Origin: CAZWDL01 sp964632995
Lineage (GTDB): Bacteria > Bacteroidota > Bacteroidia > Chitinophagales > Saprospiraceae
Direction: 5' to 3'
Length of the DNA: 64,000 nt
Assembly (NCBI GenBank): GCA_964632995.1
Contig: CAZWDL010000014.1
Location: forward strand, 1 to 64,000
Part shown: piece after piece, positions 34,027 through 43,297 of the stretch
Layout of the letters: the number at the start of each line of letters is the position of its first letter
How positions within the stretch are numbered: the stretch's first letter is position 1
Made by a program: the position numbers and the translations under genes
The notes under the pieces: model-generated
Database searches by the model: none
The model's input: only the letters and a program-made list of their open reading frames with translations
What the model was told of the DNA's origin: nothing

Positions 34027-34647
34027 ATGGAAAAAAAGCTTCAGGCATTGCTCGACAAGGTATACGAGGAAGGTGTCGCCAAGGGCCAGGAGGTAGCCTC
34101 TGCCGTGATCAAGGACGCGGAGCGGAAAGCCGCCAAAATCCGGGAAGAAGCTGAAAGAGACGCCGCCGAGATGCGTAAGCAAGCGCAGGAAGACGCCGAA
34201 GAACTGAAGCGCAATGTAGCCTCCGAGCTGGAACTGTCGGCCGAACAGGCCATCAGTGCTTTGAAACAGCAAATTGCCGGGCTCGTAGCTTCCAAAGCGA
34301 TCTCAGAACCTGTCGAACAGGCCTTCTCCGACGAAACGTTCATCAAGAACATGATTCTCACCCTTACGGAAAAATGGCAACCCGCTGAAAACGGCGCTGC
34401 CGATCTTTCAGTGCTGCTGCCTCCCGATCAGCAACAAGCACTGCAACAATATTTTTCGTCGAAATCGAAAGAGGCGCTGGACCGCGGGTTTCGGCTCGGT
34501 ATCGATCAACAGCTCGACAAAGGCTTCCGCATCGGACCCGCCGACGGCAGCTACGTCATTTCTTTTACCGACAAGGATTTTGAAACCTTTTTCATGGACT
34601 ATCTCCGTCCGCGGACCAAAGCCCTCCTCTTCGGAGAAGACGAATGA
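34027..34647 (+). CDS. atpE: V-type ATPase subunit E
   Basis: The 206-residue protein has a long alanine- and glutamate-rich coiled-coil N-terminus (residues 1-90: AERKAAKIREEAERDAAEMRK) and a globular C-terminus ending PRTKALLFGEDE, as in the peripheral-stalk subunit E. The subunit connects the A3B3 head with the membrane-bound I subunit. It is the first gene of the V-ATPase operon, and its stop overlaps the next start by four bases (ATGA), implying coupled translation. No promoter could be assigned with confidence in the 250 bases upstream. Confidence 0.88.
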   Translation: MEKKLQALLDKVYEEGVAKGQEVASAVIKDAERKAAKIREEAERDAAEMRKQAQEDAEELKRNVASELELSAEQAISALKQQIAGLVASKAISEPVEQAFSDETFIKNMILTLTEKWQPAENGAADLSVLLPPDQQQALQQYFSSKSKEALDRGFRLGIDQQLDKGFRIGPADGSYVISFTDKDFETFFMDYLRPRTKALLFGEDE

Positions 34648-35465
34648 TGCAACGCAATTATTACTACCTGGTGTCGGGCTTGCCCGACATCGTACCGGAA
34701 CAAAGCAAAACCTCACTTACCCTGCCGGAACTGGTAGCGGAATTGAATGCCTTTCTTGATCCTGACGATATCCATCTGCTCGAATTACTCCTTTTGCCGC
34801 ACGACAACCACAACCTTCTCCAGTTACTTCGCAAAACGGATGCTCCCTGGCATGCGCTCGGCCGTTATTCCCGTGAGGAAATGGAGGAGAAAAGAAGGGA
34901 GCCCGGGAAGTTACCTTCTTACATGCATCGCTTCGTACAGGCTTATGAAGAAGACACCCCGTTGTGGCACGGCCTGTCCTGGAAAAACCAACTGATCCGG
35001 CTGTATTACGATTACGCACTGGATCAGACGGAGGGTTTCCTGCACGAATGGTTTCGCTTCGAACGTAACCTGAAGAACTTCCTGACGGCCTGGAATATCC
35101 GCGAGTATGAGCAGGCGGCGGACGGTCAGCTCATCGGGGAAGACGAGGTGGTGAAGGCGCTGCAAAAAACACACGCCCGCGACTTTAGCCTGTCAAATGA
35201 GCTGGAGTACGTAGACAAGCTCTTGCAGGCCCTGGAGCGTGACGACCTGCTGGAGCGCGAACGTGCTATCGACCGCATCAAGTGGAACTTTATCGACGAA
35301 AAAAACACCTTTCACTACTTCTCCGTGGAGGTGGTCCTCGGATATTTTCTGAAGTTTCAAATGCTGGACCGCTGGCTGCGCCTTGATGCAGAACGCGGAA
35401 CACGACGCATTGACCAAATCATTCAACAATTAGAAAACAGCGTAGTTTTTTCAAACGAAGCTTAA
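34644..35465 (+). CDS. DUF2764 V-ATPase operon protein (subunit C-like position)
   Basis: The 273-residue protein begins RNYYYLVSGLPDIV and is helix-rich throughout (LLELLLLPHDNHNLLQLLR, HARDFSLSNELEYVDKLLQALE). It matches DUF2764, found in V-ATPase operons of Bacteroidota and Chlamydia between subunits E and A. No conventional subunit C is present in this operon, so the protein likely fills the C role, coupling the central rotor to the membrane ring. This is an inference from gene position and the helical nature. It overlaps atpE by four bases and is followed one base later by atpA. Confidence 0.8.
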   Translation: MMQRNYYYLVSGLPDIVPEQSKTSLTLPELVAELNAFLDPDDIHLLELLLLPHDNHNLLQLLRKTDAPWHALGRYSREEMEEKRREPGKLPSYMHRFVQAYEEDTPLWHGLSWKNQLIRLYYDYALDQTEGFLHEWFRFERNLKNFLTAWNIREYEQAADGQLIGEDEVVKALQKTHARDFSLSNELEYVDKLLQALERDDLLERERAIDRIKWNFIDEKNTFHYFSVEVVLGYFLKFQMLDRWLRLDAERGTRRIDQIIQQLENSVVFSNEA

Positions 35466-35466
35466 T

Positions 35467-37323
35467 ATGAATACGACCACTGCACATACTCAAGGAACCG
35501 TCAAAGGCATCATCTCTAATCTGGTACACGTTCAGGCTGACGGTCCCGTTGCGCAGAACGAAATTTGTTTTATCCAGCACGAGGGTACATCCCTGATGGC
35601 GGAGGTGATCAAAGTGCTTGGCGAGCAGGCCTACGTGCAGGTGTTTGAAAGCACCCGCGGGCTGCGCCCGGGAGCGGCGGTCGACTTCGCCGGACACATG
35701 CTGGAGGCGACTCTCGGCCCCGGCATCCTCTCCCGGAACTACGATGGGCTGATGCACGACCTCGATACCATGACCGGTATCTTCCTGAAGCGCGGCGAAT
35801 ACACTTCTGCGGTAGATAAAGACCGGGACTGGGAATTCCAGCCCCTGGCTAAGGAGGGCGAGCGTGTCATCCCCGGCGACTGGCTGGGCGAGGTGAAGGA
35901 AAACAATATGCCACACAAGATTATGGTTCCCTTCAAACTGGAAGGACGCTATATCGTCAAGTCTCTCGCTTCGGCGGGAGTATACAAGGTGACTGATCAG
36001 ATTGCTACGCTCAGCGATGAGCGGGGCAACGAAATACCGGTGACCATGCTGCAGCAATGGCCGGTCAAAAAGGCGCTCAAGGCTTACCGCGACAAACCAC
36101 GGCCTTTTAAACTGCTGGAAACCGGCGTGCGCACCATCGATACCCTGAATCCGATCGTAGAAGGAGGAACGGGCTTTATCCCCGGCCCCTTCGGCAGCGG
36201 TAAAACCGTGATGCAACAAGCCATCTCCAAACAGGCCGAAGCCGATATCGTGATCGTGGCAGCCTGCGGCGAGCGCGCTAACGAGGTGGTCGACCTCTTT
36301 ACCGAATTCCCGGAGCTGGAGGATCCCTGGACGGGCCGCAGACTCATGGAGCGGACCACCATTATCGCCAACACTTCCAATATGCCGGTAGCGGCCCGCG
36401 AAGCTTCGGTGTATACCGCCATGACTATCGCCGAATATTACCGTTCCATGGGCCTCAAGGTGCTCTTGCTGGCCGACTCCACCTCCCGCTGGGCGCAGGC
36501 CCTGCGCGAAATGTCGAACCGCATGGAAGAACTGCCCGGACCGGACGCCTTCCCCATGGACCTGCCCGCCATTATCTCCAACTTCTATTCACGCGCGGGC
36601 ATTGTCTATCTGAACAACGGCCAGACCGGGTCCATCACTTTCATCGGCACCGTTTCGCCGGCCGGGGGTAACCTCAAAGAACCGGTGACCGAGTCAACTA
36701 AGAAAGTCGCACGCTGCTTTTATGCCCTGTCGCAGCAACGCGCCGACAGCAAGCGCTACCCGGCTATCGATCCAATCGAAAGCTATTCCAAATACCTGGA
36801 ATACCCCGAATTGCAGCAAACTTTACGAAATCTAATCTCCCCTGATTGGATCGAGAAGGTGAACGAGCTGAAAAATGTACTGTTGCGCGGTAAAGAAGCC
36901 ACCGAGCAGATCAACATCCTGGGCGATGACGGGGTCTCTATCGATACCCACCTCGTCTTCTGGCGATCGGAAATCGTTGACGAGATTATCCTTCAGCAGA
37001 ATGCCTTTGACGAGGTGGATGCCCGCACCCCCCTCAAACGACAGGAATATATGGTCGATAAGGTGCTGGAAACCATCCATACCGAGCTGGCCTTTGATAA
37101 ATACGAAGAGATCAACCCCTACTTCAAACGGGTGATCAATACGATGAAGCAGATGAATTACTCCGCCTTCGAATCCGAAGATTTTAAAAAGTTCGAACAG
37201 GGACTTGAAGAGATTCTTGAAGAAAGGAAAACCAAGGGAGCAGAAAGTGATAGGTCGGAGGTTTTACCCGTCACGGAAGAGGAGAGGCTGGAGGATAAGC
37301 AGGAAACGAAAACCAGGTGGTGA
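35467..37323 (+). CDS. atpA: V-type ATPase catalytic subunit A
   Basis: The 618-residue protein has the A-subunit order: N-terminal beta-barrel, the non-homologous insert (about residues 115-190, DWEFQPLAKEGERVIPGDWLGEV), then the nucleotide-binding domain. Walker A is GPFGSGKT at residues 240-247 with Lys246. Other family marks are ACGERANEVVDLFTEFPEL, LLADSTSRWAQALREMS and PGDAFPMDLPA-like PGPDAFPMDL. It hydrolyses or makes ATP at the A/B interface. The C-terminus carries a charged tail of about 30 residues after LEEILEERK that I do not recognise from typical A subunits of about 580-590 residues. Atypical length aside, the gene looks functional. Confidence 0.95.
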   Translation: MNTTTAHTQGTVKGIISNLVHVQADGPVAQNEICFIQHEGTSLMAEVIKVLGEQAYVQVFESTRGLRPGAAVDFAGHMLEATLGPGILSRNYDGLMHDLDTMTGIFLKRGEYTSAVDKDRDWEFQPLAKEGERVIPGDWLGEVKENNMPHKIMVPFKLEGRYIVKSLASAGVYKVTDQIATLSDERGNEIPVTMLQQWPVKKALKAYRDKPRPFKLLETGVRTIDTLNPIVEGGTGFIPGPFGSGKTVMQQAISKQAEADIVIVAACGERANEVVDLFTEFPELEDPWTGRRLMERTTIIANTSNMPVAAREASVYTAMTIAEYYRSMGLKVLLLADSTSRWAQALREMSNRMEELPGPDAFPMDLPAIISNFYSRAGIVYLNNGQTGSITFIGTVSPAGGNLKEPVTESTKKVARCFYALSQQRADSKRYPAIDPIESYSKYLEYPELQQTLRNLISPDWIEKVNELKNVLLRGKEATEQINILGDDGVSIDTHLVFWRSEIVDEIILQQNAFDEVDARTPLKRQEYMVDKVLETIHTELAFDKYEEINPYFKRVINTMKQMNYSAFESEDFKKFEQGLEEILEERKTKGAESDRSEVLPVTEEERLEDKQETKTRW

Positions 37324-37405
37324 AAATGAGAAAGAGCGAAATGCTCGATCAAAAAATATCAGCGGTCGGGAAAGGGGGCCTTTCAAAAAGCCGCCTAATT
37401 GAAAA

Positions 37406-37422
37406 GCGTCTCGCAGGGACGC
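37406..37422. repeat. Short hairpin in the atpA-atpB spacer
   Basis: GCGTC (37406-37410) and GACGC (37418-37422) form a small stem with a seven-base loop, in the 122-base gap between atpA and atpB. Its GC-rich form resembles the stronger hairpin at 38847-38865 and may have the same origin. It might influence the relative expression of the two subunits. Confidence 0.4.
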
Positions 37423-37445
37423 GCTACAGGTAAAAACAGACAAAT

Positions 37446-38795
37446 ATGTCCATATTACAAGATAAGACAACCAGAACGCGCGCCTTTCAGCGCATTTACA
37501 CCAAGATCGACCAGATCACCAAAGCCACCTGTACGGTGAAGGCCGAAGGGGTGGGCTACGAAGAACTGGCTATGGTGGCCGGCAAGCCCGCCCAGGTGGT
37601 GAAGATCATGGGCGACGAGGTGACGCTGCAGGTGTTTGCCGGTACCGAAGGCATACCCACTAATGCCGAGGTGGTCTTTCTGGGTAAGGCGCCCAGCCTA
37701 AAGGTAGGCGATGCCCTGGCCGGGCGTTTTTTCAATGCCTACGGCGAACCTATCGACGGCGGCCCGGAGGTGGACGGTGAAGAGCAGGAGATTGGCGGGC
37801 CTTCGGTGAACCCCGTTCGACGCGAGCAGCCCTCAGAGCTCATTACCACCGGCATTGCAGGCATCGATTTGAACAATACCCTGGTGACGGGGCAAAAGAT
37901 TCCGTTTTTCGCCGATCCCGACCAGCCTTTCAACCAGGTGATGGCCATGGTGGCTCTGCGGGCAAAGGCGGATAAGATCGTGCTGGGCGGCATTGGGCTC
38001 ACCAATGACGACTACCTCTATTTTAAAAACGTATTCGAAAACGCCGGAGCGCTGCACCGCATCGTGGTCTTTATGAATACCACCGAAGATCCTCCCGTAG
38101 AGCGGCTCCTGGTGCCCGATATGGCGCTCAGCGCCGCCGAGTACTTTGCGGTGGAGAAGAACGAAAAGGTACTGGTACTGCTGACCGACATGACGCTGTA
38201 CGCCGATGCTTTGAGTATCGTTTCCAATCGCATGGATCAGATTCCCTCCAAAGACAGTATGCCGGGCTCGCTGTACAGCGACCTGGCCAAATTGTACGAG
38301 AAAGCCGTACAGTTCGGCGACGGGGGCAGTATCACCATCGTGGCGGTAACGACCCTCTCCGGAGGTGACATTACCCACGCTGTTCCCGATAACACGGGCT
38401 ATATCACCGAGGGGCAGCTCTTCCTGCGCCGCGATACCGATGTGGGGAAAGTGATCGTCGACCCCTTCCGCAGCCTGTCGCGCCTCAAGCAGCTGGTCAT
38501 CGGTAAGAAAACCCGGGAGGATCACCCGCAGGTGATGAACGCTGCGGTGCGCCTCTACGCCGATGCCGCCAACGCGCGCACCAAGCTGGAAAACGGCTTT
38601 GACCTGACCGACTACGATGAGCGCACCCTCGAATTCGCAAAGGATTATTCCAGTAATCTGCTGGCTATCGACGTAAATATCGGTCCGGAGAAAATGCTGG
38701 ACGAGACCTGGAAGCTGTTCGCCAAATACTTCTCGCCGGAAGAGGTGGGGATCAAGCAGGAGCTGGTGGACGAGTACTGGCCCGAGGGAGGTTAG
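37446..38795 (+). CDS. atpB: V-type ATPase subunit B
   Basis: The 449-residue protein has the length and signatures of the non-catalytic B subunit (LVTGQKIPFFADPDQPFNQV, LYSDLAKLYEKAV, DITHAVPDNTGYITEGQLFL, SLSRLKQLVIGKKTREDHP). It has no Walker A lysine, as expected for a regulatory nucleotide-binding subunit. It alternates with subunit A in the head. It is followed after 130 bases by subunit D; a small hairpin repeat occupies that gap. Confidence 0.95.
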   Translation: MSILQDKTTRTRAFQRIYTKIDQITKATCTVKAEGVGYEELAMVAGKPAQVVKIMGDEVTLQVFAGTEGIPTNAEVVFLGKAPSLKVGDALAGRFFNAYGEPIDGGPEVDGEEQEIGGPSVNPVRREQPSELITTGIAGIDLNNTLVTGQKIPFFADPDQPFNQVMAMVALRAKADKIVLGGIGLTNDDYLYFKNVFENAGALHRIVVFMNTTEDPPVERLLVPDMALSAAEYFAVEKNEKVLVLLTDMTLYADALSIVSNRMDQIPSKDSMPGSLYSDLAKLYEKAVQFGDGGSITIVAVTTLSGGDITHAVPDNTGYITEGQLFLRRDTDVGKVIVDPFRSLSRLKQLVIGKKTREDHPQVMNAAVRLYADAANARTKLENGFDLTDYDERTLEFAKDYSSNLLAIDVNIGPEKMLDETWKLFAKYFSPEEVGIKQELVDEYWPEGG

Positions 38796-38808
38796 AAGGT
38801 CTGGAACC

Positions 38809-38881
38809 GGGAAGTTCGTTTTCAGATCTTCTAAACTTCTAAACCAGCCGTCCCGGAGGGACGGCGACTAAACTTCTAAAC
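38809..38881. repeat. Palindromic repeat and hairpin flanked by 14-bp direct repeats
   Basis: A 19-bp sequence, TTTTCAGATCTTCTAAACT (38819-38837), matches 22170-22188 exactly. Next to it, GCCGTCCC-GGA-GGGACGGC (38847-38865) is a perfect 8-bp stem with a three-base loop. The 14-base sequence CTAAACTTCTAAAC occurs directly on both sides (38831-38844 and 38868-38881). The unit looks like a hairpin inserted with duplication of its target, in the spacer between atpB and atpD. Confidence 0.6.
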
Positions 38882-38925
38882 TCCTTACCAAGGTGTTCCT
38901 TTTAGTTTCAAATGATTAATCAGGC

Positions 38926-39528
38926 ATGGCCGTAAAATTTCAATACAACAAAACCTCACTTCAGGAGCTGCGCAAGCAGCTGCGGATCCGGGAGAATGCC
39001 CTGCCGATTTTGAAAAACAAGGAATCGGCGCTGCGGGTAGAGGTGAAAAAGGCGAAGCGCGAGGCTGAGGATACGGCCCGACTGCTGAAGGAGAAACGTA
39101 CGGCGCGCGCCGGCATGGCCCGGCTGTGGGAGGAGATGGACACCTCGCTGATCAGTATTAAGGAGGTGCACACAGGTACGGAAAAAATTGCCGGGGTCCG
39201 TATTCCGCTGCTGGAACACATCGATTTCAAAGTTGAGCCTTACTCGCTGTTTGACCGCCCGGCCTGGTTTCCGGCGGGGATCACTCTCCTGGAGGAATGG
39301 GCGACCCTGGCAATCCGGAAAAAATTCCTGTTCCATAAGATGGAATTACTGGATCACGCCAGAAAGAAGACGACACAGAAAGTCAACTTATACGAAAAGG
39401 TACAGATACCTGATTACGAAGACGCCATCAGAAAGATCAAAAGATATCTGGAAGACGAAGAGAACCTGGCTAAATCGGCCCAGAAAATTGTCAAGAAACG
39501 CCAGGAAGCAAACAGGGAAAGCGTATGA
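38926..39528 (+). CDS. atpD: V-type ATPase subunit D
   Basis: The 200-residue protein starts MAVKFQYNKTSLQELRKQL and is a long antiparallel coiled coil (LPILKNKESALRVEVKKAK near the N-terminus, KKTTQKVNLYEKVQIP near the C-terminus). This is the central rotor shaft that turns inside the A3B3 head. Its stop overlaps the start of subunit I by four bases (ATGA). No separate F subunit, which normally pairs with D, is recognisable in the operon. Confidence 0.9.
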   Translation: MAVKFQYNKTSLQELRKQLRIRENALPILKNKESALRVEVKKAKREAEDTARLLKEKRTARAGMARLWEEMDTSLISIKEVHTGTEKIAGVRIPLLEHIDFKVEPYSLFDRPAWFPAGITLLEEWATLAIRKKFLFHKMELLDHARKKTTQKVNLYEKVQIPDYEDAIRKIKRYLEDEENLAKSAQKIVKKRQEANRESV

Positions 39529-41345
39529 TCGTACCGATGAAAAAATACCTGTTTCTGGTTCACCACCTGGAATACAATCATTTCCTGAACGGATTGCGGG
39601 ATCTGGGCGTGTTGCACGTGCGCAAGCGGGAGGCGGAACCTTCGGAGGAGCTGATGCAAGGGATTGAATTACAAAAAGATATTCGCGATACTTTGCATCA
39701 TCTTCGTCAAAGGCAGATGCCCAAAAATCCGGATCCGGAGCTGACCACCAGCGAAGGTCTTGAAATAGTCCGGCGCTTTCAGAAAGAACACTTGGAGTTG
39801 GAAGATTTGAAACAGGAACGCAATGCCTTGCAAAAGGAAATCGACTTTCTGCGTCCCTGGGGCGATTTCTCGTTGGAGCGATTAGAACAACTGGAACAAG
39901 CCGGGCTGGAAGTTCACTTTTTCGTATGCGCCCAAAAGCAATTCCAATCCTCCTGGAAGGAGGAATACCCGCTGGAAGTCATTCATTCGGCTCGGCCTGA
40001 TATGCATTTTGTGGTCATTACCCCAAATGGAGAACCGGTGACGCTCGATGCGGAAGAATTGCCCCGGCCGGCTTCATCGATATCGACGCTGAAAGAAAAG
40101 AAGCAAAGGCTGCAGGAAAAAATAGATATCATCAACGAGCGGTTTGACCGTTTTGCAGAGCGGGGGCTGGAGGCGGTTGAAGCCGCCTTGCACGAGACGG
40201 AAGACACTACTCAGCTGATTTCCGTTATCCAAAGCACCAAGAAGGAAGCGGAAGGCAGCATCATGCTCCTGGAAGGTTTTGTTCCTGTGAGCCGGGAGGA
40301 CGAACTGATCGGTTTTTGCGAAAGCAATGATATTCCTTTCCTTTCGGAAAAACCAGATCCGGAAGACAAACCACCGATTTTGTTAAAGAACTCCCCTTTT
40401 TCGCGTTTGTTCGAGCCCATCGGGGAGCTGTTCTCCCTACCTTCCTATCAGGAGCTGGACCTGACGCCTTTCTTCGCCCCTTTCTTTATGATGTTCTTCG
40501 GCTTTTGCCTGGGTGATGCAGGCTATGGGCTGGTGTTGCTGCTTGGAGCAACCTATTATAAAATCAGAACGAAGGGCAAGCGTACGCCTGTGCTGACGCT
40601 TGTACAGTTTTTGGGTGTGGCGACTATTTTCTTCGGTATTCTTACGGGCACCTTTTTTGGTATCAACCTGCTGGAAACGGAGTGGGCCTTCCTGGAGAAT
40701 TTTCGCAACCTGATGCTAAACAGCGATCGCGTCTTCATGCTGGCGCTGGGACTGGGGCTGGTGCAAATTCTCTTCGGGTTGTTTATTCAGGCCTACAACC
40801 GGGGGCGGCAGTTCGGTTTTCAATATTCCATCTCGACCTACGGTTGGATTATCCTGATCCTGAGCCTGTTCGACCTCGGCTTTTTGGAATGGACCGGCGG
40901 CATTTCCACTTATACGGCCTGGGCCGGGGTAGGCCTGATTTTACTGTTCAACGACCCAAATGCCAGTCTTCTCGGCCGCCTGGGAAAGGGACTTTGGGAG
41001 TTGTACGGCATCACAGGTATCTTCGGTGATCTGCTGAGCTATATTCGCCTCTTCGCGCTGGGCATATCCAGCGCCATTCTCGGCTTTGTAGTCAACGATA
41101 TTGCTATGCAGATCCGGGAAGCAGGGCCGGTCATCGGACCGGTGCTCTTTATCGTATTCCTGCTGTTCGGCCATGGGCTGAACCTGCTGATCGCTTCGCT
41201 GGGCGCCTTCGTCCACCCGATGCGTCTGACCTTTGTGGAGTTTTATAAAAATGCGGGATTTTCCGGTGGCGGCAAACCTTATCAGCCGCTATCGACCAGC
41301 AGTAAAATAAATTCGGAACAGGGAAGTGAAAAACCGGTTCCTTAG
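39525..41345 (+). CDS. atpI: V-type ATPase membrane subunit I
   Basis: The 606-residue protein has a soluble N-terminal half of coiled coils and mixed domains (to about residue 305) and a membrane half with about eight helices (FFAPFFMMFFGFCLGDAGYG near 315-335). The essential arginine of the proton or sodium half-channel is Arg508 in LLSYIRLFALGISSAILG. It faces the K ring. The start at 39525 overlaps the D stop; an ATG four codons later (MKKYLFLV) is an alternative start. Subunit K follows 85 bases later. Confidence 0.93.
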   Translation: MIVPMKKYLFLVHHLEYNHFLNGLRDLGVLHVRKREAEPSEELMQGIELQKDIRDTLHHLRQRQMPKNPDPELTTSEGLEIVRRFQKEHLELEDLKQERNALQKEIDFLRPWGDFSLERLEQLEQAGLEVHFFVCAQKQFQSSWKEEYPLEVIHSARPDMHFVVITPNGEPVTLDAEELPRPASSISTLKEKKQRLQEKIDIINERFDRFAERGLEAVEAALHETEDTTQLISVIQSTKKEAEGSIMLLEGFVPVSREDELIGFCESNDIPFLSEKPDPEDKPPILLKNSPFSRLFEPIGELFSLPSYQELDLTPFFAPFFMMFFGFCLGDAGYGLVLLLGATYYKIRTKGKRTPVLTLVQFLGVATIFFGILTGTFFGINLLETEWAFLENFRNLMLNSDRVFMLALGLGLVQILFGLFIQAYNRGRQFGFQYSISTYGWIILILSLFDLGFLEWTGGISTYTAWAGVGLILLFNDPNASLLGRLGKGLWELYGITGIFGDLLSYIRLFALGISSAILGFVVNDIAMQIREAGPVIGPVLFIVFLLFGHGLNLLIASLGAFVHPMRLTFVEFYKNAGFSGGGKPYQPLSTSSKINSEQGSEKPVP

Positions 41346-41430
41346 AAGCTATCTCAAAAATGATCAAATAATTGGCTGAGGCCTAATCACTTGAGTTCAA
41401 TCATTAAAAAACAGTGAAAAATAAAAAAAT

Positions 41431-41886
41431 ATGGAAGCTGGAATCATTCTTGCTTATATAGGACTGGGACTGATGATCGGTCTGTCCGGCGTGGGAAGCG
41501 CCGTAGGTGTCTCCAAGGGCGGCAACGCCACCATCGGCGCTCTTAAGAAAAACGAAGAAGCCTTCGGTAGTTACATGCTCCTGAGCGCACTGCCGGGAAC
41601 ACAAGGCCTGTACGGTTTCGCCGGCTTCTTCCTGGTGAATACTTCAGGCGTATTGTCCGCCAGTACTTCAGTGTTACAGGGGATGGCTATACTGGCCGCC
41701 GGCTTTGCCCTGGGGCTGGTTTCGCTGATCTCCGCTTTCCGGCAGGGGCAGATTTGCGCCAACGGCATCGCGGGCATCGGTTCGGGCTACGACGTGTTCG
41801 GCAAAACCTTGGTGCTGGCCGTGTTTCCGGAACTCTACGCCATCGTGGCTTTCGCGGCGACGTTCCTGATCAATGCCGGGCTTTAA
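41431..41886 (+). CDS. atpK: V-type ATPase rotor subunit K with Na+-type ligand set
   Basis: The 151-residue protein consists of two hairpins (four helices), the duplicated proteolipid form seen in NtpK-type rings. Residues matching the Na+ ligands of Enterococcus hirae NtpK are present: Leu54, Thr57, Gln58 and Tyr61 in LPGTQGLY, Gln105 in RQGQICA, and Glu134 in FPELYAI. Spacing between them (47 and 29 residues) is close to the E. hirae spacing (45 and 29). This predicts a Na+-translocating ring. The first hairpin lacks a carboxylate, so one ion per subunit is expected. The gene is last in the operon. Confidence 0.92.
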   Translation: MEAGIILAYIGLGLMIGLSGVGSAVGVSKGGNATIGALKKNEEAFGSYMLLSALPGTQGLYGFAGFFLVNTSGVLSASTSVLQGMAILAAGFALGLVSLISAFRQGQICANGIAGIGSGYDVFGKTLVLAVFPELYAIVAFAATFLINAGL

Positions 41887-41900
41887 CCCGGATGAAGTAG

Positions 41901-43064
41901 TCAGTCGGTATAGAACTTTCTAGCCTCCGCTTCGATGCGGCTGTTCCAGATGCGGTCGAGCACTTCCCGGGCCATTTTCCGGTAGATATCGGCTTTCTCC
42001 TGGTCGCCGGTTTTTTCGTACACCTTCGCGATTCCGAATAGTGAAGGCGTATGCATATCGTTGATCAACAGGCAGTTCTTGTATTCGTTGATGGCTTCCT
42101 CATAGAAGCCGTCTTTCATCAGTTGAACGGCGTTGGAATAGTGTTTTTCGATATTGCTGATGCGTGATTCCAGTTGTAGCTTGAGGGCGTCTTCTGACTT
42201 CATAGTCAGGAAGGTGCAGGGAACTTCCCGAATGACTTTTTCCGTGACGCTGCCCATCATCAGGCGGCTCAGTCCGGTGCGGCCGGTGGTGCCCATGATC
42301 AGCAAATCGACATCGAAGCGGGAGATGGCGCTCAGGATCTCAGCAGCGGGCTTACCTTCCGCTACAATTTTTTCCCAGGTCAGGTCATGGAGATTGAATT
42401 GATCCAGGAATTTATCATACTGATCGAGAAACTGGGCATGTGCTTTGTTTTCCTGTTTTTGCCAATAATCAACAAAAGCATCCCAGTCATGGGTTGGAGA
42501 TTCATCGGTGGGGGAGCTGGTTTCAAAAACGCTGAGGATAAGAAGTTTGGCCTCGAAGCGACGCGCGATGACGAGCGCGTGTTTCAGAGCCCTTCGCGAT
42601 TCGCGGGAGAAGTCAATCGGGCAAAGTATCGTTTTAACCTCAAGCGGCTGATCGTGCTTGACCACCCAAACCGGTTTGGTGGATTTACGGATGATTTTTT
42701 CCGCCGTGGTGCCTAAGGGGAACCGCTCTGTATCTTTCTTTTCGCTGGCGCCGATGACAATGAGATTGGCCTCGGAGCGTTCGCCCGCATTGACAATTTC
42801 TTCGAAGTGGATACCGGTGGTCAGAATGGGGGGCTCCGCCTGAATCCCTTTCTGCTCTATGTGCTCCTTTAACCGGGACAGTTGTTTTTCTGCTGCTTGT
42901 TGCAACAAACGCCTGGCTTTTTCATCTTCAATGCCAGGTGGTAATACGTGAATGGGGGAGATCCTGGAATCGAAGGTTTTGGCGAGGTCCATTGCGTTTT
43001 TAATAACGTTGTCAGAGGGACCCACGAAATCGATGGCCAATAAGATTTTTTCTAGTAGGTTCAT
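41901..43064 (-). CDS. Tandem universal stress protein with C-terminal TPR-like tail
   Basis: The 387-residue cytoplasmic protein contains two UspA domains (about residues 1-140 and 141-285). The second has the nucleotide-binding signature GTTGRTGLSRLMMGSVTE; the first has a related but weaker loop (GASEKKDTERFPLGTTAEK). After about residue 290 there is a helical tail of roughly 95 residues with a TPR-like repeat (FYEEAINEYKNCLLIND, TPSLFGIAKVYEKTGDQEKA). The extra tail is unusual for Usp proteins and could mediate partner binding. It is convergent with the V-ATPase operon, 15 bases from the K stop. Confidence 0.85.
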   Translation of the reverse strand: MNLLEKILLAIDFVGPSDNVIKNAMDLAKTFDSRISPIHVLPPGIEDEKARRLLQQAAEKQLSRLKEHIEQKGIQAEPPILTTGIHFEEIVNAGERSEANLIVIGASEKKDTERFPLGTTAEKIIRKSTKPVWVVKHDQPLEVKTILCPIDFSRESRRALKHALVIARRFEAKLLILSVFETSSPTDESPTHDWDAFVDYWQKQENKAHAQFLDQYDKFLDQFNLHDLTWEKIVAEGKPAAEILSAISRFDVDLLIMGTTGRTGLSRLMMGSVTEKVIREVPCTFLTMKSEDALKLQLESRISNIEKHYSNAVQLMKDGFYEEAINEYKNCLLINDMHTPSLFGIAKVYEKTGDQEKADIYRKMAREVLDRIWNSRIEAEARKFYTD

Positions 43065-43297
43065 AATCAGATTATTTTATCGGTTTTTCCACTTGCGTCA
43101 TTCTCAACTGTATAACAACAAAACCCTCTTTTGAGTGCACGAAAATAGCCGTTATTTTGAAAGTTTTATGCCGGATTCCTGTCACCACTACGGATAGATT
43201 ACGTTCACAGAAACAACCTTCCTTCAGTCTGTCTGCAGATGGGAACCATCTTGTAGGAAATTATAAATCTAGCCGCTTCTTTTTCCTCAATAGTCAT

